In this document: in pieces, positions 45,150 through 56,800 of the stretch | Layout: the number at the start of each line of letters is the position of its first letter | Numbering within the stretch: the stretch's first letter is position 1 | DNA from: Puccinia triticina | Taxonomy: Eukaryota; Basidiomycota; Pucciniomycetes; Pucciniales; Pucciniaceae | DNA: 64,000 nucleotides | Reading direction: 5' to 3' | NCBI RefSeq assembly: GCF_026914185.1 | Contig: NC_070574.1 | Location: forward strand, 434,001-498,000 | Program-made: the position numbers and the translations under genes | The notes under the pieces: model-generated | Database searches by the model: none | Told to the model about the DNA's origin: nothing | What the model saw: only the letters and a program-made list of their open reading frames with translations

Positions 45150-46030
45150 CCTGGTTATTGAGAGGAGTAAACACACCTCTCAATGGCCGGAACAGTCCCG
45201 GTCATTGAGAGATTAAGCATTCCTCTCGATGACCGGAACAGTCCTGGTCATTGAGAGATAAGCATTCCTCTTGATGACCGGAACAGTCCCGGTCATCAAG
45301 AGATAAGAATTCCTCTTGATGACCGGAACAGTCCCAGTCATCGAGAGATGATCATTCCTCTTGATGACCGGAACAGTCCCGGTCATCAAGAGATTAAGCA
45401 TTCCTCTTGATGACCAGAAAAGTCTTGGTCATCAAGAGATAAGCATTCCTCTCGAAATGGGACAGACCCGGCCATCGAGAGGAGGAACACTCTTGATGAC
45501 CGGGTATGTTCCGGTTGTTGAGAGGAGCAGTGTTTACTCCTCTCAATGACTGCTACTGTTCCGGTCATCAAGAGGAATGCTTAATCTCTCAATGACCAGG
45601 ACTGTTCCGGTCATCAAGAGGAATGCTTATCTCTCAATGAACAGGACTGTTCCGGTCATTGAGAGGAATGCTTAATCTCTCAATGACCAGGACTGTTCCG
45701 GTCATCAAGAGGAATGCTTACGCTCTCAATGACCGGGACTTTTCCGGTCATTGAGAGGAATGCTTAATCTCTCAATGACCGGGACTGTTCTGGTCATTGA
45801 GAAGAATGCTGTCATCGAGAAGAATGCTCAATCTTTCAATGACTGGGACTGTTCCGGTCATCAAGAGGAATGCTTATCTCTTGATGACCGGGACTGTTCC
45901 AGTCATCAAGAGGAATGCTTAATCTCTTGATGACTGGGACTGTTCCGGTCATCAAGAGGTGTGTTTACTCCTCTCAATAACTGGGACCGTTCCGGTCATT
46001 GAGAGAAATGTGTAATCCCCTGGATGACCG
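45150..46030. repeat. palindromic minisatellite in two inverted halves
   Basis: The left half (about 45180-45480) repeats CCTCTTGATGACCGGAACAG followed by TCCCGGTCATCAAGAG every 48-55 bp. The right half (about 45540-46010) repeats the inverse, GGTCATCAAGAGGAATGCTT. Each unit is itself palindromic around GACCGGAACAGTCCCGGTC. This is the centre of the giant foldback element. Confidence 0.85.
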
Positions 46031-46225
46031 GTGATTTTCACTCCACGTGCGTGCTGGCCGGTCATTGGGGGAGTGTGCATGTACTCCGCTCCGGGACCAG
46101 CCTGTGCCGGCCATCCGCACGGCGAATTCATGGGGTATGTACTTCTGCCCCTCAAAGTCTGTTTTTGAGGGGCTGTGTACCCAATCCATGGCTTTTTAGC
46201 AGGTTGAAAATCCCCGGGGGGTGCG

Positions 46226-47158
46226 TGTCAGCCTTAGAGTCAACCCAGCTGACCTAAAGTCTGCCTTTATCTACTTTTTACATATGAATTACTTCATATC
46301 TTTTTCATCTCAAGAGATAAACTTGTTTTGACTTCATATTCTGCTTCCTCACGCAATTTTAACCCTAGTTACAACTTACCAATTCTTTGTAACTATACTC
46401 CTTCCCTGAGTTATTGAGTTGTGGCGCGCTTGGGCAGTTGTGATGTGTCAGCGCTACCAGGCGCGCCAAACCACATGTACATATGTAAATTACATAAGCA
46501 AACTGTGAATTTTTTTTTAGTCAGGATCCCCCTTGCCTGAGGCGGATCTCCAGACTTCAGCACACCAGAACCACACCCCAGATAACCCCAGGATCACCAC
46601 CAAAGAGTTTACAACACTCCCAGTATACCTACCGTCACAGGCGCCTAGGATATTGACAGTAAGTAACCTCTTTCACTGAACCTTGCTTATCTCAGAGGTA
46701 AAACTCTGTGTCTTGCTTGATCTGCTCTTTTCTGTTGGCCTTTGCCTCTTCTTGATCACAGGGCTGTCCCTTCATATCTGCTTTCTTTTTCTGTGGTTTT
46801 TGCAAGAAAAAACCACATAGGTTTCCCTTTAAAGAACCTTGACTATCCAGAAGGAAGCTAAATTTTTTTGGCTGGATTAAACTTATCTAATCCAGGATCC
46901 CTCCACGTTTCTTTGGTGAGAGGAGGCTGTAGCACTCTCTAGCACAGCTTGGCAGCACTCTTCTGAAGAGTTAGCATTGCCAGTGGACGTGTGTTCCCAC
47001 CAGAATAACCTTGAACATCTGCTTATCTTGATCCTGCTCAGTTTCTCTCTCTTTTTCTATCTCTCTTTTATGTTTTTATTTTCTTTATCCAAAGAAATGC
47101 AAATATTCCTCCCCTTCTTTCTTCTGTCCTGCTGTCACTATAGAGACCCAGGCTCACA
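46226..47158. mobile_element. solo LTR (933 bp) in the right arm of the giant foldback, TSD GTGCG
   Basis: It starts TGTCAGCC, ends GGCTCACA and is flanked by GTGCG at 46221-46225 and 47159-47163. Removing it joins CCCCGGGGGGTGCG to CCCCGGGGAGGCG, which restores the right arm so that it matches the left arm. Confidence 0.82.
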
Positions 47159-47607
47159 GTGCGCCCCGGGGAGGCGCTCCGCTTATTTTTTGTATTTTTT
47201 TATCATCCTTTTTTTATGTCATGCTGGGGGCTCCAAATACCCCAAAAAAATGGAGGAGGGACAAGAAAAAACCCCTCTGCTGGCTGTTAGAAAAAAAATG
47301 AGAATTTCAAGGTTTATTTTCTGCAGTTCGCGAAGCCTTTTGAGATTCCGCACACTGTGGCCGGGACGTCGAGTGGACGCCCTCTGCAGTGCGCAACAAG
47401 TTTTTTGCAGTGCGCGAAGTACATCCAAATATATAACAACAGCTACTTTGATAATTTTGAGCAACTTTGTGTGAAAATAAGGGTATGCAAAATAAGGAAA
47501 TTTCACTACATGATAGCACACTGCATCTAAAATATACTCATTTTCCAGACCCTTATCCTGGCACAAAGTAGCAAAACATTTCCAAAAGACCTGTTCTTAT
47601 ATCTTTA

Positions 47608-48175
47608 CGGATGTACTTTGCGCACTGCAAAAAACTTGTCGCGCACTGCAGGGGGCGTCCACTTGACATCCCGGCCACAGTGCGGGGAGCTCAAAAGGCT
47701 TTGCGCACTGCACATGAAAAGCTTGAAATTCCCCTTTTTTTTCTGCCAGCCGGCAGAGGGGATTTTTTTTGCCTCTCCTCCATCTTCTTGGGGTATTTGG
47801 ACCCCTCAGCATGACGTAGAAAAAGGATGATAAAGAAATACAAAAACTAAGCGGAGCGCCTCCCCAGGGCACACCCCCGTGGATTTTCAACATGCCAAAA
47901 GTCCATGGATCGGGTACACAGCCCCTCGAAAAAAAGAGTTTGAGGGGCAGAAGTACACACCCCATGACTCCGCCGTGCTGATGGCCGGCACAGGCTGGTC
48001 CCGGAGGGGAGTACAACAGGCAAACTCCCCCAATGACCGGCCAGCACACAGGAGGAGTGCAAATCACCGGTCATTGAGTGGATTAAGCACTCCTCTCAAT
48101 GACTGGAACGGTCCCGGTCATTGAGAGAAGTAAACACACCTCTCTATGACTGGGACCATTCCGGTCATCAAGAGC
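47608..48175. repeat. truncated copy of the giant foldback arm
   Basis: GGATGTACTTTGCGCACTGC, GCGGAGCGCCTCC, GATTTTCAACATGCC, GGGTACACAGCCCC and GACCGG minisatellite units follow in the same order as the left arm, without any intervening LTR. This supports treating the blocks as one element. It ends where a CAATGGTGGG foldback begins. Confidence 0.75.
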
Positions 48176-49530
48176 AATGGTGGGCCAGCTGCGCTAACCG
48201 TAGCGTTAGCGTGGCGTAGCGTAGCGGAATTCTGCCAAATTTTAGCGTAGCATTAGCAGAATTGTGCCTTCTCTGCGCTAACGCTACGTGCAAAGGATGG
48301 GCAGCTAATTTAGATGTTAGCGTAGCGTTAGCGCAGATACGCGCAATTGAGCTAACGCTACACACGCAGGGCGCAAAAGAGCGTGCACTACGGTGTGGTA
48401 GACGGAAAGGTTCCACTACATCAAAAATAAAAAAATCTCTGTTTTCTTTTCTTTACATAACATTCATCAGAAATCATGGACTATGGCGCAAGGACGGGAC
48501 TCTACAGGACTAGAAGTTACATTCCAAGCTACATATACACCTCACCTCCTATTACAACCTCACGTTTACATACACAACCCAGCTGCAGGACAGCTACACA
48601 TACTCATTTACACTGCATAGTATATACATACATTCTAAACTAGTGGGTTTTCACAACTGACAGCTGCAGGCGACATCATAGAAGTACCACATTAAATTCC
48701 TCATGTTCTGACCAATCATAGTCACTCATTCAGATGTTTGTACCTTCTACACGTCATGTACATTCCTGACCAACCACATTCACTCATCCAGTTTCCCTGC
48801 AGCTAAAATCCCTCATACAGGGCTTCCTTGTAGCTAAATTCCCTCACATTTGTCTATATAAGGAGCTCTCTCCCCCCCCTCAGTTGTCTTTCCCTCAGTT
48901 CAGTACCCACCTATCACATACCCCACAACATTACATACCATCCAAACCCTTTACACATTATAACAACCCTTACCAACTCAATAACAACTGAACTCACTCT
49001 CATATTCTCATATCTCTCACCTCAGTTCATTACTCACCAATTACAGTCACCCCAACATTTACATAAACAACCTTACATACATTTAACAGCCTACATACAT
49101 AACAACCCTTACAATAACAATATCAACAAATTATTCAGTGTCATCAACAAGCTCATCTTGAACCAACCAACCCTATCACTTCATTAAAACTTGCCAAGCT
49201 TACCTTGGTGAGTCTTGTTTTCTGGTAGTATAGAAGGGCAGAGTTTGCACCTCCATCATCCCCTTCTCCATTCAGCAAAAGGTTCTCAGGAACACTTTTG
49301 AGTCTTACAACGGTGCGCCACAGTGCTTTTAGCTGAAAAAAGGCCTTTTTTTCCGCTAAAAGCACTGTAGCGCAGCGTAGCGTAGCGTAGTGACTGTAGC
49401 GGCGCGCTAACACTAACAAACAATTGGCGCGCTTTTAGCGCCGCTGAAAATTAGCGCAGCGTAGCGGCGCTAACAGCGCGCTAACGCTACTCAAAATGGG
49501 CGGGCCCTTTTTACCGCTACGCTAAAGCTG
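48176..49530. repeat. TAGCG/CGCTA low-complexity foldback debris split by a solo LTR
   Basis: It begins CAATGGTGGGCCAGCTGCGC, similar to the CAACGGTGGG ends, and continues as GCGTTAGCGTAGCG-type sequence to about 49530 apart from the LTR 48394-49309. A matching right end with duplication was not found, so it is truncated or composite. Confidence 0.5.
48394..49309 (+). mobile_element. solo LTR (916 bp), TSD ACGG
   Basis: It starts TGTGGTAGACGGAAAGG, ends GAGTCTTACA and is flanked by ACGG at 48390-48393 and 49310-49313. A core promoter CTATATAAGGAGCTC is at about 48854. It is related to the 39765-40751 LTR at both ends but diverged inside. Confidence 0.85.
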
Positions 49531-50228
49531 TGGTGAGAGCAATCAACGCGCACAGCGCGCAAAAATAGCCAAAAGTTAACATATTTTCAACATGAACATA
49601 TGTAAATATAACTTATATCACTTTCACAAGATGTTAAATAGTTTACTCATCAATTTTTCGCGCTTTAAAAAGGTATTTTCTGGCTATAAATACTCAATAT
49701 ATATAATCCTTCTAGAAGGGCCACTTTTAGAAATAAAAGCTATACAAAAAGAGATATACAAGCAGTTTTCTTCACACTTCAATCCAGTAGTTACTTCTCA
49801 GAGCTATTTAACATCCTTAAGGAATATTCCAGACTAAAAATCATTTACATATAGAAAATCCAAGATCCATATGTAACTACAATTTCATTACATAATTGTA
49901 TATCTTTCTAGACTAAAAAAACTACTCTCATACTAGCTTGTTTTCTATAAAAGAAGCCCTTTTTGGGGCCTTTTCTTCCTCATGTCAGCATTAGAGAAAT
50001 AGTACCACGTTACTATTTAGCTTTCATCACATCTTGTAACTTGAAATTGAACAATATAAGTTTTGCCCTTGAAAACCCTTGAATTCAACCCCATCTTTGC
50101 CGTAAACCCTCTTCTCTTAGCCTTACAAGTGATTGACAAAAGTATTTCGTAGTAGCAGCGCCTATAAAGATTAAAGAAGCCACAAATCTTATTTTTTTTC
50201 TTCATGCTATTTCTACCAGCGTTACCGG
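49531..50228. other. no gene recognised; probable remnant of another LTR
   Basis: CTATAAAAGAAGCCC at about 49945 is the core promoter seen in the other LTRs, so part of this is likely an LTR interrupted by gypsy C. Its ends were not found. Confidence 0.4.
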
Positions 50229-51159
50229 TGTGGTGCTCCATTCCAAACCATAAGTAGTATTTTATTGCTTTCTTTTACATATATTCATCATTACATTGAA
50301 CATTTCCCCATAACCCTTCACAAATACCTCATTATTATTGCATATTCAGATTCTACATCAAATTTCACATATAGTCCCTCATACATAGTATACCCTTATC
50401 TTCAATGGTTCAATAGTTATAGAGGATATAAGACTTACAGATAATCTACAGTCTTCATTAGTTACAATACTCAATTCATTAGTAACTTACTGGAATCATT
50501 TCATTACATTCCTTTTACATAATTACTTTCACATACTAAACCCTTTACATACATTCCTCATTATGTACTATGGCTATTGTACACATTACATCATTAGATC
50601 TGTGCTTACCTCTTTCAGTAGTGCTCATCATTACAAGTTGTTACTATGTTCTCATCACTTTTCCCCATTAGTACATTCTTTTATTCCCATAACCAGCATT
50701 CCCTTTTCAGCATTGCTCATCATTACATACTGTTACTATGTTCACATCACTCTTCCTCATTTGTACAACCTTCATTCTCATAGCCAGAACTCTTCATTGT
50801 CTGTGCTCATCCCTCCTTACTATAAGAATTGTCTTCCCCCCCTCACTTGTACCTCATGCAGAGAAATATATACAGAATTTATAGATAATTTTGGATACAG
50901 AAATTATAAGTTCCCCACTCTCATCAATCCTCCATCTCTCTTACCCTCAGTAGTCAGTAGTTAAAGCTCATAGTACTAGCTCCTAAGATCAAGCAGAAAT
51001 CAGCCACACCTTTTCTTCTTTTTTCTTAGTGTTACTCTCATCCCCTCAGCATTAGTCAGGAAGGCAGCCTCATCAGCACCCTTGCATAGCTTACATTAGT
51101 ACTAGTGTTGCTATCCATTTACCTTCCAAGCTCTATTCTCCCCTTTGAGTAGTTCCACA
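50229..51159 (+). repeat. 5' LTR of gypsy C
   Basis: It starts TGTGGTGCTCC and ends AGTTCCACA, so the termini TGTGG and CCACA are inverted repeats. Nearly identical to 59873-60812. Confidence 0.95.
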
Positions 51160-51161
51160 AG

Positions 51162-51178
51162 TGGTGTCCCAACAGTGG
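51162..51178 (+). promoter_or_regulatory. gypsy C primer-binding site
   Basis: TGGTGTCCCAACAGTGG starts two bases after the 5' LTR. The leading TGG would pair with a tRNA 3' CCA. The tRNA identity was not determined. Confidence 0.6.
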
Positions 51179-51373
51179 CTTTTCTATACTTCAGATATCT
51201 TCAGCTCTAGTAACACTTTTACCATCAGCTACATACTACTTCACCTACACTCCTCATACTCCTCTCTTTACAAATCAACTCCCTGCTTTTAGAATCAACT
51301 TCAACCAACAGTAACACTATCAGCACCTTCATTATCAATCTTCAGATTCAGATTCAACTTACCTGTTTCAATC

Positions 51374-53818
51374 ATGTCTGCCCAAGGATCTCCCAACGCC
51401 AATGTTGCCCCCAGTCTTTACCCTCCAGTGGATCCTTCCAGTAATGCTACAGTTCAGGACTCCACCACTTCCAACACTGGTCAGACTCAGGTTCCTCTCA
51501 ATGGTCCAGGTCACCAATCTTCTTCTACTGGTCCAGGTCCTCAGGCTCCTTCCAATGCTCCAGATCCACAGGGTTCTTCTATTCCACAGGCCAACTCCAG
51601 TTCTTGCAGACCTCCTCCTAGACCTCAGACTTCCAGTGCTCCTAGATTCACAGGATACAGGGATACCAATCAGCCATCAGATGATTCAGAGGATTTAAAT
51701 GTTCCACCACCCCGCTTTTCCAGATTCCAGTGCCAAAGGGATCATTCAACTCACTCTACCAGGTCCAACACCCACTTCTTGAACAGAGAACCAGCCATGC
51801 CAAGGTACCAGGATCCAGTCAGCAGAGGAGTTAAGATCAAACCAATGGACAAAGAGCTCTTCTTTGATGGAACCAACATGCCTGTGGAGAAATTCATTAG
51901 AAGGTATGAAAGTGCTGGAAGAGATGATGGTGCTAACTCTAAGGAACTGGCTGGACAAATCATTGCTTTTATCAAAGGATTGGACCTAAAGGATGAAGTG
52001 GAAGACATGTCAGGCCATGAAAACTTGGATTGGGAAACCCTGAAGAAACAGCTACTCACCAGGTTTGGAACTTCTCAGCCATTGGTCAGATATACCAGGG
52101 AGGATCTCAGGAAACTAGTCTACAAATCTGCCCAGGATGGAGGAATCAGCACCTTGGAAACCTTCAACACATTCAGAAACAAGTTTGAAACCATCACTCA
52201 CTACTTGGTAAGGATGGGGTACAGTACTAGCCTGGAGGAATTCAGACACCTACTTTTGGAAACTCTTCACAAGGATCTGGATCAAAGAGTTACTAGGAGC
52301 TTGATGAGGGACAATCAAATGCTAGCCTCAAAGGATGGAGGTGATATCTTGCCAGACACTGAAACTCTTCTTACCTATATTCACCAGGAAGTTTACTCAA
52401 GATCAGTGGTCAACAGAAGGACTGAATGGAGGGCAGAAGAGAAATTCACTTTGGACAACTCACCTAGGATCTCCAAACCCACACCTGCTACTCAGGGAAC
52501 TGCTCCTACTGCTTCTACTTCTCTGGACAAACAAGTGGAACTCCTTACCAAACAACTTGCATCTCTCACTGCTGGCAAAGGACTACCTCCCCACATGGAC
52601 AAACCTGCTAGGACCTGGCCATTCAAATGCTATTATTGTCATCAGGAAACCCATGGAACCAACAGCTGCTCTCAACTTGCCCAGGACATGTCTAGTGGTG
52701 CTGTTATCAAGGATGGAAGAGATTACAGACTTCCAGACAAATCAGTTATTCCCTGGATTCCAAGCAGACCAATCAGAACCCCAGTGGAAGAGTACTCTAA
52801 AACTAAGCTCACATCTTCTTTTGGCCAACTAGAGGAGGACCCAGTCTATTATCAAGCCCATAGTTATGAAGCAGACCTTGGAAAGAGGACTAGAAACAAC
52901 TCTAAGGATCAGGATGAAGATGAATCAGCCAAGGCAGACAAAAGGATCAGGAAGGAGAAACAGGACCTAATGGACATGGATACAGAGGAATTACTTCACA
53001 TGACACAGCCCCCTACTCCTAGTGCTTCCAAATCCCCTACTTCAAAAGGCTCCCCTCAAGTCAGATTCCAGGATAAGGACAAGGATTCAACTACTGCACC
53101 TAAGGACAAACCAATTAAGAAAACCTATTTGGAGAAGACTTTGGCCAAGGAGTACCCAGGAATTGAAGAGGAAGTGGCTAGTAGGATGTTGACTGCAGGA
53201 AAGATGGAGTTGGCTTTTGGAGAAATCTTTGCTATATCACCAGGAGTTACTGACTGTATTAGGAAGAAGATAACCAACAGAAGGGTCCCATTGGATGGTG
53301 TCAAATCAGCAAACTTCACAGACATGGAGGATGGAGAAGAACCAGCACAGGAGCAACCCACTACTCACTACTCCTGCCCCCTTGGATACATCACCATCAC
53401 TATTGGAGGAGAGAAACATCAAGCACTCTTGGATACTGGCTCTATGGTCAACATTATTCCTGAAACTCTTGCTCATAAACTTGGATTAGTACTCACTGCC
53501 AAATCTATGAAGCTCAAAGGAATTGGAGGTCACCTTACTGATATACCTGGAATTGCTGAAGATGTGGAGGTAACCATTGGGAAAGTAGTCAGGACAGTTC
53601 ATTTCTGGGTAGCCAAAGGACCAGTTCAGATGATTATTGGAAAGCCTTTCTTGATGGATGTCTCAGCTAACATCAACTACAATGGAGCCAGAGGAGAAGC
53701 ACTTTCAATCATGGATTCAGCTGGTCAGACTTTTTTGGTTCCAATCATACTCCCCAGTAATCAGAAGTGGGAAACCAGCATACCTTCCAATTCTGGACTG
53801 TTAAATTTTTTAGATTGA
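51374..53818 (+). CDS. gypsy C Gag-protease
   Basis: 814 aa, intact. Residues 1-110 are Pro/Ser-rich. Residues about 150-330 form the Gag capsid-like part (FDGTNMPVEKFIRRYE, LDWETLKKQLLTRFG). A CX2CX4HX4C zinc knuckle (CYYCHQETHGTNSC) is near 420, followed by a long charged linker. A retropepsin-like protease with HQALLDTGSMVNIIPE lies at about 685-700 and IIGKPFLMD at about 755. The last codons contain T TTT TTA (53806-53812), a -1 slippery site two codons before the stop. Few CpG dinucleotides occur, as in the whole element. Confidence 0.92.
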   Translation: MSAQGSPNANVAPSLYPPVDPSSNATVQDSTTSNTGQTQVPLNGPGHQSSSTGPGPQAPSNAPDPQGSSIPQANSSSCRPPPRPQTSSAPRFTGYRDTNQPSDDSEDLNVPPPRFSRFQCQRDHSTHSTRSNTHFLNREPAMPRYQDPVSRGVKIKPMDKELFFDGTNMPVEKFIRRYESAGRDDGANSKELAGQIIAFIKGLDLKDEVEDMSGHENLDWETLKKQLLTRFGTSQPLVRYTREDLRKLVYKSAQDGGISTLETFNTFRNKFETITHYLVRMGYSTSLEEFRHLLLETLHKDLDQRVTRSLMRDNQMLASKDGGDILPDTETLLTYIHQEVYSRSVVNRRTEWRAEEKFTLDNSPRISKPTPATQGTAPTASTSLDKQVELLTKQLASLTAGKGLPPHMDKPARTWPFKCYYCHQETHGTNSCSQLAQDMSSGAVIKDGRDYRLPDKSVIPWIPSRPIRTPVEEYSKTKLTSSFGQLEEDPVYYQAHSYEADLGKRTRNNSKDQDEDESAKADKRIRKEKQDLMDMDTEELLHMTQPPTPSASKSPTSKGSPQVRFQDKDKDSTTAPKDKPIKKTYLEKTLAKEYPGIEEEVASRMLTAGKMELAFGEIFAISPGVTDCIRKKITNRRVPLDGVKSANFTDMEDGEEPAQEQPTTHYSCPLGYITITIGGEKHQALLDTGSMVNIIPETLAHKLGLVLTAKSMKLKGIGGHLTDIPGIAEDVEVTIGKVVRTVHFWVAKGPVQMIIGKPFLMDVSANINYNGARGEALSIMDSAGQTFLVPIILPSNQKWETSIPSNSGLLNFLD

Positions 53819-56800
53819 GACCAGGTTTCCAGTTCCCCTCTCTTACAACTGCAACCCTGGAAAACAACCAAAAGCAACAAACTGTAGTCACTCATTCAGC
53901 AAAATATAAATCAACTCTAAAAAAAATAAAACCAGTAAACCAACCAATGCCATTATCTCTCAATCCCCCATTGTCAAGGCCACCACTCTCAAGAGATCCT
54001 TACCTCACTCCTTTAAGCCCTTTTCCTCCACCATTCACTCCTACCTCCAAGATTACTCAAGAAAGGCTGGACCTCATCAATTTTGGACCTCCTGGATGGC
54101 TTTCTCCTCAAGAATATCTCCTGCTGGTATGGGTAATTGTGATTAGACAAGGTGATTTGGCTTTCGTAGAAACAGAAAGAGGCCTTCTTAAACACACCTA
54201 TGGACAGCCTTATATTATTCCAGTCATTCCCCATGAACCTTGGCAACAGAAACCAATTCCAATCCCTGCACCCATCAAAGACCAGGTTATAGAATTGGTA
54301 AGGGAAAGACTCAGCACTGGCCTCTATGAACAATCCTTTTCCAGTTATTCCAGCCCTATATTTTGTGTAAAGAAGCAGGATGGTAAGCTCAGAATTGTAC
54401 ATGACCTTCAGAAACTCAACAAAGTCACCATTAAGGACGCTGGACTACCACCAAAGACAGAGGAACTCATTGAATCATTCACTGGAGGGGCTTGCTATGG
54501 ACTAGGTGATATTATGGGAGGATATGATGAAAGAGAATTAGCTCCAGAATCCAGACCTTTGACCACCTTTGAAACACCCCTTGGAAGATTTCAACTTACC
54601 AGATTACCCCAAGGAGCCACCAATTCAGTTGCAGTTTACCAGGCCCAAATGATGTGGATACTCCAGGATGAATTACCTCAACATATGGGAATCTTTGTGG
54701 ACGATGGAGGTATAAAAGGACCAACCTCTGACTACAATGAAGAAACTCTAGAGGACAACCCCCAGATCAGAAGATTTATCTATGAATATGCCATTACTCT
54801 GGAAAGGATTCTTTTCAGGATTGAAGAAGCTGGACTCACCATCTCTGGGAAGAAATTTGCTTGCTGTGTACCTGCTCTGGATCTGGTAGGCCATGTGGTT
54901 TGTAAGGAAGGCAGAAGGATATCCATCAAGAAGCTCAACAAAATTGAAACCTGGCCAACTCCCACCACTCCTTCAGATGTCAGAGGATTCCTAGGTATCT
55001 GTGTATATGTTAGAATGTTCATTAAAAATTACTCAACCATTACTGCTCCACTCAGAAGACTCACCAGGAAGGACTCCTCTTGGGATTGGACTGAAGATTG
55101 CCAGGATGCCTTTGAGGACCTTAAAAGGATTGTTGGAACTGATATCACCCTGAAGAAATTGGACTATGGACCTAATGCTGGCTTAATCAAACTCTCAGTG
55201 GACTCCAGTGTTATTGCTGCAGGTTCTGTTCTTACTCAACAGGATTCTGATGGATTGGATAGGCCTGTGTTATATGAGTCAGTAGTCTTTTCACCCAGGG
55301 AATCAAAATACTCACAATCCAAATTAGAACTCTGTGGTGTTGCCAAGATCCTCAAGAAACTTCAAACCAAACTGTGGGGCCAACATTTTCAACTCAGAGT
55401 GGATGCCCAGTGCCTTATTGGAATGATCAACAACCCTTCACTTCCCAATGCCCCTATGAACAGATGGATTGGATTTATTCAGTTATTCTCCTATGACCTT
55501 GTTCACACTCCTGGAAAAACTTTCACCTTACCTGATGGACTTTCAAGAAGGCCCCCTGATTCTGATGAAGATGAAACCTGGATCAAACCTCACCCTGGAT
55601 TTGGAACTGAACATTCTTCTTTTGGCCTGCTTCTGGGGACATCAGCTAAGTTGGGGGAGGGGGTAAGTAACTTGCAGCAAGGAATTTGGAAGCACCTCCA
55701 GGAATACCTTTCAACCATGAACAAACCTCCAGGATGCAGCAGCCTGGAATTCAAGAAAATTTTGCACAAATCAGCCAACTTCTTCCTTTCCAATGGAGTC
55801 TTGCACAGGATCAACAAACCATTCTCCCAGATAGTAGTCACCTCCTCTTCAGCTCGGAATTCCATCCTCAATTCCCTTCATGAATCCTTAGGCCACAGAG
55901 GTATTGCTGAAACCTACAGAAGGATTAAACTCAGATTTTGGTGGCCAAGTCTCAAGAGAGGTGTTACCAAGTGGGTCCAGTCTTGTGAAGCTTGCCAGAA
56001 GAGGAGTTCAAAATTGCCAATGGAACCCAAGAAACCTACAGGAGCAGCAACCATCTTTGGAAGAGTCAGTTTGGATATAGTTCACATCAAAGCTGGCAAA
56101 TGGAAATACCTGGTAATTGCAAGAGATGACCTTTCTGGATGGGTAGAGGCAGTTGGACTAGAAAAGATTCAAGCAAAGAAAATCTCTCAGTGGTTCTTGG
56201 ACAACTGGATCTACAGATATGGAGCCCCTTGGTCAGTCACAGTGGATGGAGGATCTGAATTTGGACAAAAATTTCAAAAATCCTTTCTGGAATCTGGAAT
56301 CAAAATCAAAGTCACCACCCCTTATTATCCTGAAGCAAATGGTATGGTAGAAAGAGGACATCAGGCAATTAAGGATACCTTGGCCAAGCTCTGTGGAAAG
56401 GAAGGCAAGAAATGGAGGAATTATTTACCTTTGGTTTTATTTGCAGACAGAATTTCCACCAAAAGATCAACTGGATACTCACCTTATGAACTAGTTCTTG
56501 GACAGCCCCCCATCTTACCCATTGACCTAGAATTGGAAACCTTCTTTGGAGTGGATTGGTCAAAGGTAGAATCAACTCAGGATCTTTTATTGGCTAGGAC
56601 TCAGCAGCTTGAAAACAGGGATACCATCTTGCAGCAAGCACACCAGCAGCTTATGGATTCCAGGAAGAACTCTGTGGACTATTGGAACAAGAAGAAAACA
56701 TCAAGACAGCCACTAAAGAAAGGTCAATTAGTAGTAGTGTATAACAAATCTTTGGACTCTCAGTTTGGCAAGCTCTTTGAAAATAAATGGAATGGCCCTT

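Larger units (their letters stand above)
43353..47426. mobile_element. giant foldback element (4.07 kb), 9-bp TSD AAATATATA
   Basis: It starts AGGATGTACTTCGCGCACTG and ends CAGTGCGCGAAGTACATCC; AAATATATA flanks it at 43344-43352 and 47427-47435. The arms are inverted copies: GCACTGCAG block, GCGGAGCGCCTCC, GCGCACCC, TTTTCAACATGC, GGGTACACAGCCCC, CCGGCACAGGCTGGTCCC, then GACCGG minisatellites. An LTR (43580-44343) interrupts the left arm and another (46226-47158) the right arm. A partial third arm copy follows at 47608-48175. A 9-bp duplication and long inverted repeats would fit Mutator-like elements. No transposase is visible. Confidence 0.78.

Noticed and set aside
45150..46030. A CRISPR array
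   Set aside because: Units are palindromic and contiguous, with no unique spacers; orientation switches midway; no cas genes and a eukaryotic context.
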